Source of the DNA: an uncultured Lachnospiraceae bacterium
GTDB lineage: Bacteria; Bacillota; Clostridia; Lachnospirales; Lachnospiraceae
NCBI GenBank assembly: GCA_945492935.1
Contig: CALYVE010000070.1
Location: forward strand, 1 to 7,907
DNA length: 7,907 nucleotides
Direction of reading: 5' to 3'
Shown here: positions 1-6,180 of the stretch, piece after piece
How positions within the stretch are numbered: the stretch's first letter is position 1
Layout: the number at the start of each line of letters is the position of its first letter
The notes under the pieces: model-generated
Database searches by the model: none
Told to the model about the DNA's origin: nothing
The model's input: only the letters and a program-made list of their open reading frames with translations
Program-made: the position numbers and the translations under genes

Positions 1-1294
1 TACCTACCTCCTCCTCCAAAACATGTATTAAGTTCTGTGTTCCAACTCGTAAGTTCTGATTGATATGATTCATAAGTCTGGCATAAATGGGTAAGCCAAT
101 ACGCGTTGCAAACGATTCGTATGTAGCTGCCTCATCCCTTCCCATTTTTTGTTCGTGAACCATATAAAGCAGTTCCTGCTTGAGCGTGGAATGACCATTC
201 ATTTCGTACGCAATCCGTTCCATGGCGCCCCTTAAAGTAAGCCCCGTCCCAAGCAACATACAAATGCGACTGACAAAACCCGAATACATGACATTTAATT
301 CATTGTCACGTTTTTTTACAGATTGCTCCAACTGGTATCGCTGCAAAACAACAACCACAACACCTAATAGTGCCCCAAGAAATATCCACTTATAGGAAGC
401 TTTCTGTTTGTTTGCAGGTAAAGTTATCTTGACATTTTGGTTCTCACTCGGAAGGACAATTTGGGATTGTGTCCTGTCACGTCCTTCAATCTCTTTTAAC
501 ACTGTCTGCACCATCGATAATTTCTTATCCTCTTCGCTCAAATATGCGCGAATATAAAGTGGATAATCATAATCCACAGAATAATCCAAATAAGTAATCG
601 TCGCCGACATAACAACGACAACATCCTCCGTAAGCAAATCCCACTCTACTTTTCCATAGGATGTCACAAGCTCCGGATTATCAGATTTCCACATAATATC
701 AAAGCAATTTGTTTTGTCCTTTTCAGGCAGATTCAAATCTTCCGTTATACAATCTGCAGACGAATTGTTTCCTAGAATTTCCGTCGACAACCATTCGTTG
801 ACATTTTGTGCCTCCTGCAAAAATTGCTGTTCTGTGTATTCAGTTGGCATAACCTCCAATTCATATACCGATGTCTGTCCATCAACAGTCAAATAAATAT
901 CATGTTTTATTGCATCACCCGAATAATCCTCTCTTTCTATAATATTTGATGCATCTTCTGCCCGCATATCATATAGAATGCACACTGACAAAGATATTGC
1001 CGAGCAGATAAACATGACAAAAAGTGCTGTAGCCGCGTTCTTGACTACATACTCTTCCGCCAGATTTTGCAACGTTTCCTTTGAAACAACCTGGATTTTT
1101 CTAAGCCGGTTTTTGATTCGGTCCATAGATATGTATTTGTTGACAATCCGGTATATCGTTTTCCCCATTGACAAAAAAACAACCGCAACAAAGCCCCCCT
1201 TTACCTGCTTATCCTTGTATTTACTAAAATGTTTTCTGCTGATGATTGCAAGCATCAGGTAAATCAAAAGAATTACACAATTCACAAAAAACAT
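1..1294 (-). CDS. tadC: TadC-like pilus platform protein with large extracytoplasmic insert (partial, C-terminus off left edge)
   Basis: 431 residues are visible; the gene runs off the left edge with no stop. It starts at an ATG with a GAGGAGG-type site 9 nt upstream (1304-1312). Seen: a hydrophobic N-terminal helix (about 3-18), a basic, probably cytoplasmic stretch (20-87), a second membrane helix (about 88-108), a polar segment of about 190 residues (109-300), a third helix (302-318), then a basic turn and a segment from about 330 (MYSGFVSRICMLLGTG, LRGAMERIA, ARLMNHINQNL) typical of the start of a T2SSF (GspF/TadC) domain. By the positive-inside pattern the 190-residue segment lies outside the membrane. 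Within it, about 197-250 resembles an atrophied bacterial Ig fold (W202-KSDNPE, G214-K-V, SATITYLDYSV). Family role: TadC pairs with TadB as the inner-membrane platform on which CpaF acts. It is the fifth gene of the operon, 25 nt after tadB. Ordinary TadC proteins are about 300 residues and lack such an insert. The platform assignment is fairly secure; the insert's role is unknown. Confidence 0.8.
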   Translation of the reverse strand, partial: MFFVNCVILLIYLMLAIISRKHFSKYKDKQVKGGFVAVVFLSMGKTIYRIVNKYISMDRIKNRLRKIQVVSKETLQNLAEEYVVKNAATALFVMFICSAISLSVCILYDMRAEDASNIIEREDYSGDAIKHDIYLTVDGQTSVYELEVMPTEYTEQQFLQEAQNVNEWLSTEILGNNSSADCITEDLNLPEKDKTNCFDIMWKSDNPELVTSYGKVEWDLLTEDVVVVMSATITYLDYSVDYDYPLYIRAYLSEEDKKLSMVQTVLKEIEGRDRTQSQIVLPSENQNVKITLPANKQKASYKWIFLGALLGVVVVVLQRYQLEQSVKKRDNELNVMYSGFVSRICMLLGTGLTLRGAMERIAYEMNGHSTLKQELLYMVHEQKMGRDEAATYESFATRIGLPIYARLMNHINQNLRVGTQNLIHVLEEEVG

Positions 1295-1319
1295 AATCAA
1301 AAACCTCCTCTCTGCACGA

Positions 1320-2012
1320 TTACTTAATTTTAAGTATTCGATTCATCCAAATACCTACCAGAACAATTATGATTAATGTAATACCCATAACAAAATGTCC
1401 AAATATCGTATTATACAAAAGATCAAGATAACCGGGATTCGTAAGTCGCATGTATGCCACGATTGCAAAAGGCGCAACAAGCATGATTTTTCCTTCCAGC
1501 TTTTTTTGCGCTTCCATCGTCTCAATCTCCTGCTCTACGGACAGCCGATTTGCAATGTTATCAGCTACCCTTTTAATCATCGATATCATATTCCCGCCAT
1601 ATTGTTTGGATAATGATAAAAGCTTTGCGCAATCTGCTATTTCCTCAATCCCGACGGATTCAGCAAACTCTTCAAACAGCTTCTCGAGCCCCTGATTAAT
1701 CTGCACTCCGTTGATACATTTTTCGATTCCTGTTTTAATAAGAAATGTATCGCCATATTGCTTTTTCATATCGTTGTAGGTCTGACAAAAAGCTCCCTCT
1801 AAGGCATAACCCGATGTCAGATTACCGGAAAGCAATACAAGAAAATCCTTAAACTCAACTCTGGTTCTACCGATTAGCTTATTAAGATATTGTTGCTTGT
1901 CCTGCCGAAAACAATACAACGCAAATGGCAAAGCGCAAATGATACCAAGCAAGGAACCAAACCAAAGATAACAAACAATCCAAACAACAAAAAACAGCTT
2001 AACAAATTCCAA
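1320..2012 (-). CDS. tadB: TadB-like pilus platform protein (type II secretion system F family)
   Basis: 230 residues ending in TAA. Seen: an N-terminal hydrophobic stretch (about 5-33), a cytoplasmic T2SSF domain (about 50-175) with the characteristic SGNLTSGYALEGAF (62-75) and the glycine-rich LLSLSKQYGGNMISMI (131-146), then two C-terminal hydrophobic helices (about 176-190 and 205-225). This is the fold of GspF/TadB proteins, which with TadC anchor the pilus assembly ATPase in the inner membrane. It lies between cpaF and the TadC-like gene, as usual for tad loci. No ATG exists between the upstream in-frame stop (2079-2081) and the conserved part. The best start is TTG at 2012-2010, with only a weak GAGAAG at 2025-2030, 12 nt away. 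Translation may depend on ribosomes finishing cpaF, whose stop codon lies 17 nt upstream. The protein is shorter than many TadB proteins (about 300), mainly at the N-terminus. Function is secure; the exact start is not. Confidence 0.85.
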   Translation of the reverse strand: MEFVKLFFVVWIVCYLWFGSLLGIICALPFALYCFRQDKQQYLNKLIGRTRVEFKDFLVLLSGNLTSGYALEGAFCQTYNDMKKQYGDTFLIKTGIEKCINGVQINQGLEKLFEEFAESVGIEEIADCAKLLSLSKQYGGNMISMIKRVADNIANRLSVEQEIETMEAQKKLEGKIMLVAPFAIVAYMRLTNPGYLDLLYNTIFGHFVMGITLIIIVLVGIWMNRILKIK

Positions 2013-2028
2013 AATATACCAATTCTTC

Positions 2029-3300
2029 TCAATTTGATAAATTGACCGTCTTAGCTTCCGCGTCCTTATACACCTCCATCAACCCTGCATTGGTAAGCTT
2101 TTGCGTATGTTTCAAACAATTAACAAACTGTAGCTTCCCTGACACATGCTCTTTGTCAGCCTCTGTTTCTGCCTCCGTTTCAGCAAACTCATATAATGTC
2201 CGAAGACAAACCTCACCCATATCCCCCAAATACACTTCACAAATCTTTGTGACTTTTCTTGTGCGATCCCGCATTCTTGATACATGAATCATTACATCAA
2301 CAGCCGAGGCAATCTGCTGACGAATTGCCGTGAGTGGAATTTCCATTCCCATAAGTACCATTGTGCTAAGCCTTGATATCATATCCTCACAGGAATTCGC
2401 ATGTCCCGTACTGATACTTCCATCATGCCCTGTATTCATGGCGGACAGCATATCGATTGCCGCTTCATCTCTTACCTCACCGACGATAATTCGATCCGGT
2501 CTCATTCGTAAGCTTGCCTTTATTAAGGAACGAATGGAAATCTCATTCTTTCCTTCAAAATTCTTTGAACGTGCCTCCAGGCGAACAAGATTTTTTTTTC
2601 CGCGAATCTGTAATTCTGCCGCATCCTCGATTGTTACAATACGTTCATCTGCAGGAATATACTCCGAAAGAGCATTTAGAAATGTCGTCTTGCCTGATCC
2701 TGTTCCGCCGGAAATAAAAATATTATATCCGGCAACAACAAGCCATCTTAATACGTCTGCAACTTCCTTCGGCAAGGTTTTCAGTTCTACAAGTCGCGCC
2801 ATATTAAGCACGTGTTTCGGAAATCTTCGGATAGTAATGGTCGGCCCCGAAAGTGCAATCGGTCTTGTCACGATATGAACACGTGAACCGTCAGCGAGTC
2901 TTGCATCAACAATCGGGGTACTCTCATTTACACGACGATTGCAGCCTGCAACGATTTGTTGTATTACGGCCATCAGCTTTTCTTCGCTCTCAAATGATTT
3001 CTCACTGCAAAACAGCTGTCCATCCCGTTCAACAAAAATCGAATCATGTCCGTTAACCATTATTTCCGAAACGGACTCATCCTCCAAATACTCTGTCAAA
3101 ATGTCAAGGCGCCTCAAGCTGTTAAATATCTCTCTGCGAAGCATAAGCTTCACTTTAAGCGACAAGCATTTGGACTTTTCACACATAAAAATGCAATCAT
3201 CAATGACTGCCTCAACCTCCTTGTCATTTAGTTCACGGCTCATATCCAGACGTTCCATAACAGAACTTCGAAGGCTACTCTTTAACTCATCATAATTCAC
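2029..3300 (-). CDS. cpaF: CpaF/TadA-family pilus assembly ATPase
   Basis: 423 residues. This is the hexameric secretion ATPase that powers Tad/Flp pilin polymerisation at the cytoplasmic face of the membrane. Seen: an N-terminal helical region (1-65), then an N-domain with the typical EYLEDESVSEIMVNG (70-84) and a substrate-grip region ending in TITIRRF (154-160). The RecA-like core has Walker A GGTGSGKTT (198-206), an Asp box TIEDAAEL (223-230), Walker B RPDRIIVGEVR (267-277) and a His box TGHDGSISTGHAN (290-302). All catalytic motifs are intact. The start is GTG, overlapping the cpaE stop by 4 nt (GTGA), with AGGAGA at 3309-3314 about 8 nt upstream; the nearby ATG is out of frame. The C-terminus carries an acidic ETEAETEA tract (374-381) encoded by a 12-bp tandem repeat, outside the conserved core. 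Length is normal for CpaF. T4SS VirB11 ATPases are related, but the neighbours here are tad genes. Confidence 0.95.
   Translation of the reverse strand: MNYDELKSSLRSSVMERLDMSRELNDKEVEAVIDDCIFMCEKSKCLSLKVKLMLRREIFNSLRRLDILTEYLEDESVSEIMVNGHDSIFVERDGQLFCSEKSFESEEKLMAVIQQIVAGCNRRVNESTPIVDARLADGSRVHIVTRPIALSGPTITIRRFPKHVLNMARLVELKTLPKEVADVLRWLVVAGYNIFISGGTGSGKTTFLNALSEYIPADERIVTIEDAAELQIRGKKNLVRLEARSKNFEGKNEISIRSLIKASLRMRPDRIIVGEVRDEAAIDMLSAMNTGHDGSISTGHANSCEDMISRLSTMVLMGMEIPLTAIRQQIASAVDVMIHVSRMRDRTRKVTKICEVYLGDMGEVCLRTLYEFAETEAETEADKEHVSGKLQFVNCLKHTQKLTNAGLMEVYKDAEAKTVNLSN
2158..2181 (-). repeat. 12-bp tandem duplication inside cpaF
   Basis: Two adjacent 12-bp units (2158-2169 and 2170-2181) match at 10 of 12 bases and keep frame. 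They encode two copies of Glu-Thr-Glu-Ala near the CpaF C-terminus. The repeat adds an acidic, probably disordered linker after the ATPase core and could vary in copy number between strains. Confidence 0.7.
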
Positions 3301-4226
3301 CTGACATTTCTCCTAACATAATCCCGCATCCCCGGACTATCATATGGTTCTGCCGGAACCTCAACGTACTCCATCCTCTGTCGAAGCTTCGCATAGGCGC
3401 AGTCATCTACAAGCAACTTAAAATGGTTTAGCCGTCTGTTGGCATAGGCATCCTGCAGGCAGGGAACAAAAATATGATCGAATCCGTCCAGAATATTAAA
3501 ATCCGCAAGTACGGATGCTCCAACATCAAAAACGACACGCGACACAATTTTGCCAAACGCAAGTACCTCTTTCAGCCATACGATATCATCCACAGAAATC
3601 TGCTTATAGTCCGTAAAGCACCGCATACCATAAATAACGGCACAGCCCTCACCCTGTTTTTCCATAATGTCCTGAATCGTAAAAACAATGGATTCATTGT
3701 GCGTAAGCAGCTGATAAAAAAACTGTTCCGTCTGTGCAAAAAAGCTCTCACTGACATCCGTACTTCCGATATAGCTGTTCATGCCTACATACAGACTCCC
3801 GGGAAAGTTATAGCATATGCCAAGTGCAAATGAAGTCTTCCCACATCGGCCAATCGGCGAATAAATTCCATAGAAAATAATTCTACGCACAGGCTTATCA
3901 AGCTCTGTTTCTAGGCATGCAAGTATCTGCTGAACAAGCACATCCACCCTTTGGTATTTGTAAAGATAACGTTCGCCGACATAAAGCTCCTCGTCCGTCT
4001 CTGCTAACCGTAGGGTCTTACATTTGTCACGAACGTGCTCCATAAACTCCGATGCCTGGCCATACAATATAAGATCCACCGGATCCTTATTCAAACACTC
4101 CAATAATGCCCCGGCATCCGAAAAACAAATGCTATGCAACATATAGTCCTTGTTCATGTTGATATACTCCATCAACTGCAGACAATATGTCACATCCTTA
4201 TCATAAATTCCAATCCGATACCTCAA
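3297..4226 (-). CDS. cpaE: CpaE-like pilus localisation ATPase (degenerate receiver plus P-loop domain)
   Basis: 309 residues from a TTG at 4226-4224. The frame stays open upstream to 4400, but that part only overlaps the peptidase gene and looks artificial (Cys-rich, unlike any CpaE). The TTG overlaps the peptidase stop by 4 nt (TTGA), has GGGGGA 8 nt upstream (4235-4240), and starts right at the domain edge (RYRIGIYDKDVTYC). Seen: a receiver-like N-terminal half (about 3-70) in which the strand expected to carry the phospho-Asp reads VDLILYG, with no such Asp. A MinD/ParA-like half (about 114-300) has a P-loop PIGRCGKTS (124-132) and a strand ending VVFDVGAS (231-238). The signature lysine of the deviant Walker A (KGGxGKT) is replaced by Ile. 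Family role: CpaE proteins place or prime the Tad machine, often at a pole. It sits between the prepilin peptidase and cpaF. The CpaE call rests on context plus weak motifs; ATP binding is likely but not proven. Confidence 0.78.
   Translation of the reverse strand: MRYRIGIYDKDVTYCLQLMEYINMNKDYMLHSICFSDAGALLECLNKDPVDLILYGQASEFMEHVRDKCKTLRLAETDEELYVGERYLYKYQRVDVLVQQILACLETELDKPVRRIIFYGIYSPIGRCGKTSFALGICYNFPGSLYVGMNSYIGSTDVSESFFAQTEQFFYQLLTHNESIVFTIQDIMEKQGEGCAVIYGMRCFTDYKQISVDDIVWLKEVLAFGKIVSRVVFDVGASVLADFNILDGFDHIFVPCLQDAYANRRLNHFKLLVDDCAYAKLRQRMEYVEVPAEPYDSPGMRDYVRRNVR
4223..4226 (-). promoter_or_regulatory. TTGA stop/start overlap coupling the peptidase gene and cpaE
   Basis: The peptidase TGA and the proposed cpaE TTG share this tetranucleotide. 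GGGGGA at 4235-4240 can serve as the ribosome binding site. Together with the GTGA overlap at 3297-3300 between cpaE and cpaF, this suggests translational coupling of the first three genes and decides the cpaE start. Confidence 0.6.
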
Positions 4227-4657
4227 ATAAACCGTCCCCCAACGACAAATAAAATCGTTCCTGCTGCAATCGGTATTGACATACATATCCTCGTCCACGC
4301 AAACGGACGTTGCCGTATTACCCTCACAGCAAACACAAACACGCCATAGGCTGCTGTAATTACAAAAGCATAAATCAACACCCAAATGACATCCAACCAT
4401 ATAAATGCACCGATTACCGAGAGCATTTTTACATCCCCTGCTCCTAAAATACGGAAAACAAAGAATACAAAAAGGACAGCCATCGGCACAAGGATTCCAA
4501 GAAAGCTAGAAAGCCCGCCATGTACACCACCTTCCATAAAACTGATAATCATGCCGGCGAAAGCACCGGGCAAGCACCATAAATTCGGTATTCTCCGGCA
4601 ATCAATATCATATCCTACCGCACCTAACAAAAAGATAAATAAGCAAACATATTTCAC
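4223..4657 (-). CDS. Prepilin peptidase, A24 family (CpaA/TadV-like)
   Basis: 144 residues. This is a small polytopic membrane aspartyl protease that cleaves the leader peptide of Flp-type prepilins at the cytoplasmic face. Seen: four or five hydrophobic helices and the two active-site aspartates in their signatures, D17 in GYDIDCRRIPN (15-25) and D75 in LGAGDVKML (71-79). The N-terminal methyltransferase domain and zinc cysteines of the long PilD type are absent, as expected for CpaA/TadV. The start is GTG at 4657-4655 with AGAGGAG at 4664-4670 six nt upstream; the nearby ATG is out of frame. It is the first gene of the pilus operon and overlaps cpaE by 4 nt. A promoter lies about 113 nt upstream. 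It supports the reading of the whole cluster as a pilus system, not a type II secretion system. Confidence 0.92.
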   Translation of the reverse strand: MKYVCLFIFLLGAVGYDIDCRRIPNLWCLPGAFAGMIISFMEGGVHGGLSSFLGILVPMAVLFVFFVFRILGAGDVKMLSVIGAFIWLDVIWVLIYAFVITAAYGVFVFAVRVIRQRPFAWTRICMSIPIAAGTILFVVGGRFI

Positions 4658-4777
4658 GCTTCACTCCTCTCAAAATCATCACTTAAGGATTGTTATCTCT
4701 GGTAAAAAAGAAAAAAGAATACTAATATGAATTTGCAGCCTTCAAGCAGCAGAACGCTGTATCAAAGCTACAATGAA

Positions 4778-4807
4778 ACTATACCATGCAACAATTTCCA
4801 ATGTAAA
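4778..4807 (-). promoter_or_regulatory. Sigma-A-like promoter of the pilus operon
   Basis: Reading the minus strand: -35 TTTACA (4807-4802, 5 of 6 to TTGACA), an 18-nt spacer, and -10 TATAGT (4783-4778, 5 of 6), with a TG one base before the -10 as in extended -10 promoters. The predicted transcript start is near 4771, leaving a leader of about 113 nt before the prepilin peptidase GTG. A second TATAAT at 4870-4865 with no good -35 could be a weak upstream start. Confidence 0.6.
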
Positions 4808-4848
4808 GTTCCAAATAACTACATCCATTGTCGTCATTTGGCTACATT
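4800..4848. promoter_or_regulatory. Large interrupted dyad over the pilus promoter -35, possible operator
   Basis: Nested inverted arms: AATGTA (4800-4805) with TACATT (4843-4848), and CCAAAT (4811-4816) with ATTTGG (4836-4841). The left arm overlaps the -35 and the rest lies just upstream, where regulators commonly bind. CTACAT also occurs twice as a direct repeat (4819-4824 and 4842-4847, 23 bp apart). The predicted transcript starts downstream of it, so a DNA site is likelier than an RNA structure. No regulator is identifiable. Confidence 0.4.
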
Positions 4849-4945
4849 TTCGGCAAAATAGCGCATTATATACACAAACTTTTCCACACTATTCACATTT
4901 CAACAGGATTGCAGCTTCCACAAAAGAAAGACTCCTGCTTGAAAG

Positions 4946-4977
4946 GCTCTCGCGCCGAGCGCAGTTGCTTTTGCAAC
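4946..4977. repeat. GC-rich double-palindrome element, possible dispersed repeat
   Basis: Two small palindromes lie side by side: CTCGCGCCGAG (4949-4959; the flanking GCTC/GAGC can also pair) and GTTGCTTTTGCAAC (4964-4977), which is followed on the plus strand by eight A residues. The first is far richer in G+C than the DNA around it. It sits directly beyond the terminator at 4979-5038. The shape suggests a small REP/MITE-like intergenic repeat, but only one copy is in the window, so this is inference. Confidence 0.4.
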
Positions 4978-4978
4978 A

Positions 4979-5038
4979 AAAAAAACACTTCACTATCCGT
5001 CCTTCGCATAATGTGAAACGAAAGTGAAGTGTTTTTTT
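4979..5038 (-). terminator. Long-armed terminator after the DHH gene, possibly bidirectional
   Basis: A perfect 16-bp inverted repeat: seven A plus CACTTCACT (4979-4994) against AGTGAAGTG plus seven T (5023-5038). The loop is 28 nt and can form its own short TTCG/CGAA stem. Read on the minus strand, the second arm ends in eight U residues, about 33 nt after the DHH gene stop. The symmetric A/T arms would also allow termination from the other side, but no plus-strand gene needs it. Confidence 0.75.
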
Positions 5039-5071
5039 ATATGTATATGAAATGCTCCAAATATCGACAGC

Positions 5072-5989
5072 TTAACCCTTGTAATTGACAATCTCATCAA
5101 GAAGCTTTGGAAGCTGCTCATCCATCGTCTCATCTGAGAACTGGCAAGTACCAACCTTCTTATGTCCACCGCCGCCGTACTTAAGCATTAAGCTTCCGAC
5201 GTCAACATTTGAAGTCTTGTTGATTATGCTATATCCAACTGCTGCGGAACAACCATGTCCGCCCTTGCCGTTGACAATCCACACAGAAATATTCTGCTCC
5301 GGATAGAGGCTGTAAATCATAAAACGATTACCTGTATAAATCGGATCAACGCCACGCAAATCTGTAATAACTACATCGCCCTCAATACGTGTGTGTGCCT
5401 GAACCATCTCCTTGAACTTCTCTGTCTGCTCATTGTATACTTCGATACGTTCCACAACATCAGGAAGTGCCAAAATCTGCTCTGTTGTCATCGTACGACA
5501 GGCGTCAATCAATTCCTCCATAAGCTTGTAGTTTGGAATTGTAAAATTGCGCCATCTTCCAAGGCCTGTACGCGGGTCCATCAAAAAACCAATTAAAATC
5601 CAACCGGTCGGATTAAGAATCTCGTCTACCGTAAGGTTACCGGAATCAACCTTATCAACTGCCTCCATCATCTCATCGAAATGAGCAAAGCGTTCCTTAC
5701 CACCATAATAGTCATATATAATACGTGCACACGATGGTGTAATACGGCTTTCGCCCTTATATTTGCCTTCCAATGCCAAACGTTCATGTTCACTCGAATG
5801 ATGATCAAACCAGAGACCACAGCCTTCTACAAATGGTACATTTGCAAGGCAGTCGTTTTCGTCAATCGGTACTAATCCATCCTGCAAATCCTTTGGATGT
5901 GCAAAGGTCCAATGATCAATAATACCGGCCTCCTTTAGGAGTGCACCACATGCTAACCCATCAAAATCCGAACGTGTTACTAATCTCAT
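5072..5989 (-). CDS. DHH-family phosphoesterase, exopolyphosphatase-like
   Basis: 305 residues, ATG start with a near-perfect AGGAGGT (5997-6003) 7 nt upstream. Seen: motif I SDFDG with D8 and D10, motif III FDHHSSEH (61-68) giving the name DHH, a likely motif IV AVDKVDSG (110-117, D112/D115), and a C-terminal DHHA1-like RNA/nucleotide-binding signature, GGGGHKKVGTCQF (272-284). Known for the superfamily: two-metal (usually Mn) hydrolysis of phosphodiester or phosphoanhydride bonds; members include RecJ, NrnA-type nanoRNases and family II pyrophosphatases. Proteins of this subtype are often labelled exopolyphosphatase, but the substrate cannot be read from the sequence; oligoribonucleotides or linear dinucleotides are alternatives. 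No membrane segments, so probably cytoplasmic. It is a single-gene unit with its own promoter and terminator. Confidence 0.88.
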   Translation of the reverse strand: MRLVTRSDFDGLACGALLKEAGIIDHWTFAHPKDLQDGLVPIDENDCLANVPFVEGCGLWFDHHSSEHERLALEGKYKGESRITPSCARIIYDYYGGKERFAHFDEMMEAVDKVDSGNLTVDEILNPTGWILIGFLMDPRTGLGRWRNFTIPNYKLMEELIDACRTMTTEQILALPDVVERIEVYNEQTEKFKEMVQAHTRIEGDVVITDLRGVDPIYTGNRFMIYSLYPEQNISVWIVNGKGGHGCSAAVGYSIINKTSNVDVGSLMLKYGGGGHKKVGTCQFSDETMDEQLPKLLDEIVNYKG

Positions 5990-6045
5990 AACCGTTACCT
6001 CCTCTGTCCATATTTATATAGTTTTTCTCCCAATCACATACCACA

Positions 6046-6074
6046 ATTTTATTATATTTTGCGTTTTTTTTCAA
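6046..6074 (-). promoter_or_regulatory. Sigma-A-like promoter of the DHH gene
   Basis: Minus strand: -35 TTGAAA (6074-6069, 5 of 6), an exact 17-nt spacer, and -10 TAAAAT (6051-6046, 5 of 6). The spacer is A-rich and contains an overlapping TATAAT (6056-6051). The predicted start is near 6039, giving a leader of about 50 nt before the strong ribosome binding site. Confidence 0.6.
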
Positions 6075-6120
6075 GGCTATTGTACCCATTTACGAATGGT
6101 TTTCCTTTGAATTAATTCAC

Positions 6121-6155
6121 AAAAAAAGCGTGACAATTTCTACAGTTTGCCACGC
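6121..6155 (-). terminator. Rho-independent terminator after the radical SAM gene
   Basis: Minus strand: GCGTGGCAA (6155-6147) pairs with TTGTCACGC (6136-6128) through nine pairs including one G-U, followed at once by seven T (6127-6121). It lies about 25 nt after the stop codon of the radical SAM gene and closes the trmL unit. A smaller hairpin (CCTTT/AAAGG, 6161-6176) sits between the stop and the terminator. Confidence 0.85.
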
Positions 6156-6180
6156 ATAACCTTTCGCCGAAAAGGATTCG

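Larger units (their letters stand above)
4658..5071. other. Intergenic region between the pilus operon and the DHH gene
   Basis: A 414-nt stretch without a credible gene. It holds, from left to right, the peptidase ribosome binding site (4664-4670), an operon leader with pyrimidine-rich runs near 4706-4717 (seen on the minus strand), the pilus promoter and its dyad, the GC-rich palindrome pair, and the DHH-gene terminator. No conserved c-di-GMP riboswitch core could be recognised in the leader by eye. Confidence 0.7.

Noticed and set aside
2330..2878. Plus-strand open frame of 182 codons opposite cpaF
   Set aside because: It is antisense to the conserved ATPase core, where codon constraint often leaves the other strand open; it has no recognisable motif.
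4227..4400. Upstream extension of the cpaE frame to 4400
   Set aside because: It lies wholly inside the peptidase gene in another frame, is Cys-rich and does not resemble a CpaE N-terminus. The TTG at 4226 fits the domain boundary and the overlap pattern.
4658..4771. c-di-GMP riboswitch or attenuator in the pilus operon leader
   Set aside because: Pilus operons in clostridia can carry such switches, but no riboswitch core was found by eye. The only hairpin (CAGC/GCTG, 4747-4759) is weak and the T-rich run is about 30 nt away from it.
4861..4900. DnaA-box-like or origin-like sequence (TTTTCCACA)
   Set aside because: A single partial match in AT-rich DNA, with no cluster and no replication gene nearby.
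4773..5027. Plus-strand open frame of 84 codons in the intergenic gap
   Set aside because: No ribosome binding site before its ATG, it runs through the pilus promoter, the palindromes and most of the terminator, and the peptide is compositionally odd with no recognisable domain.
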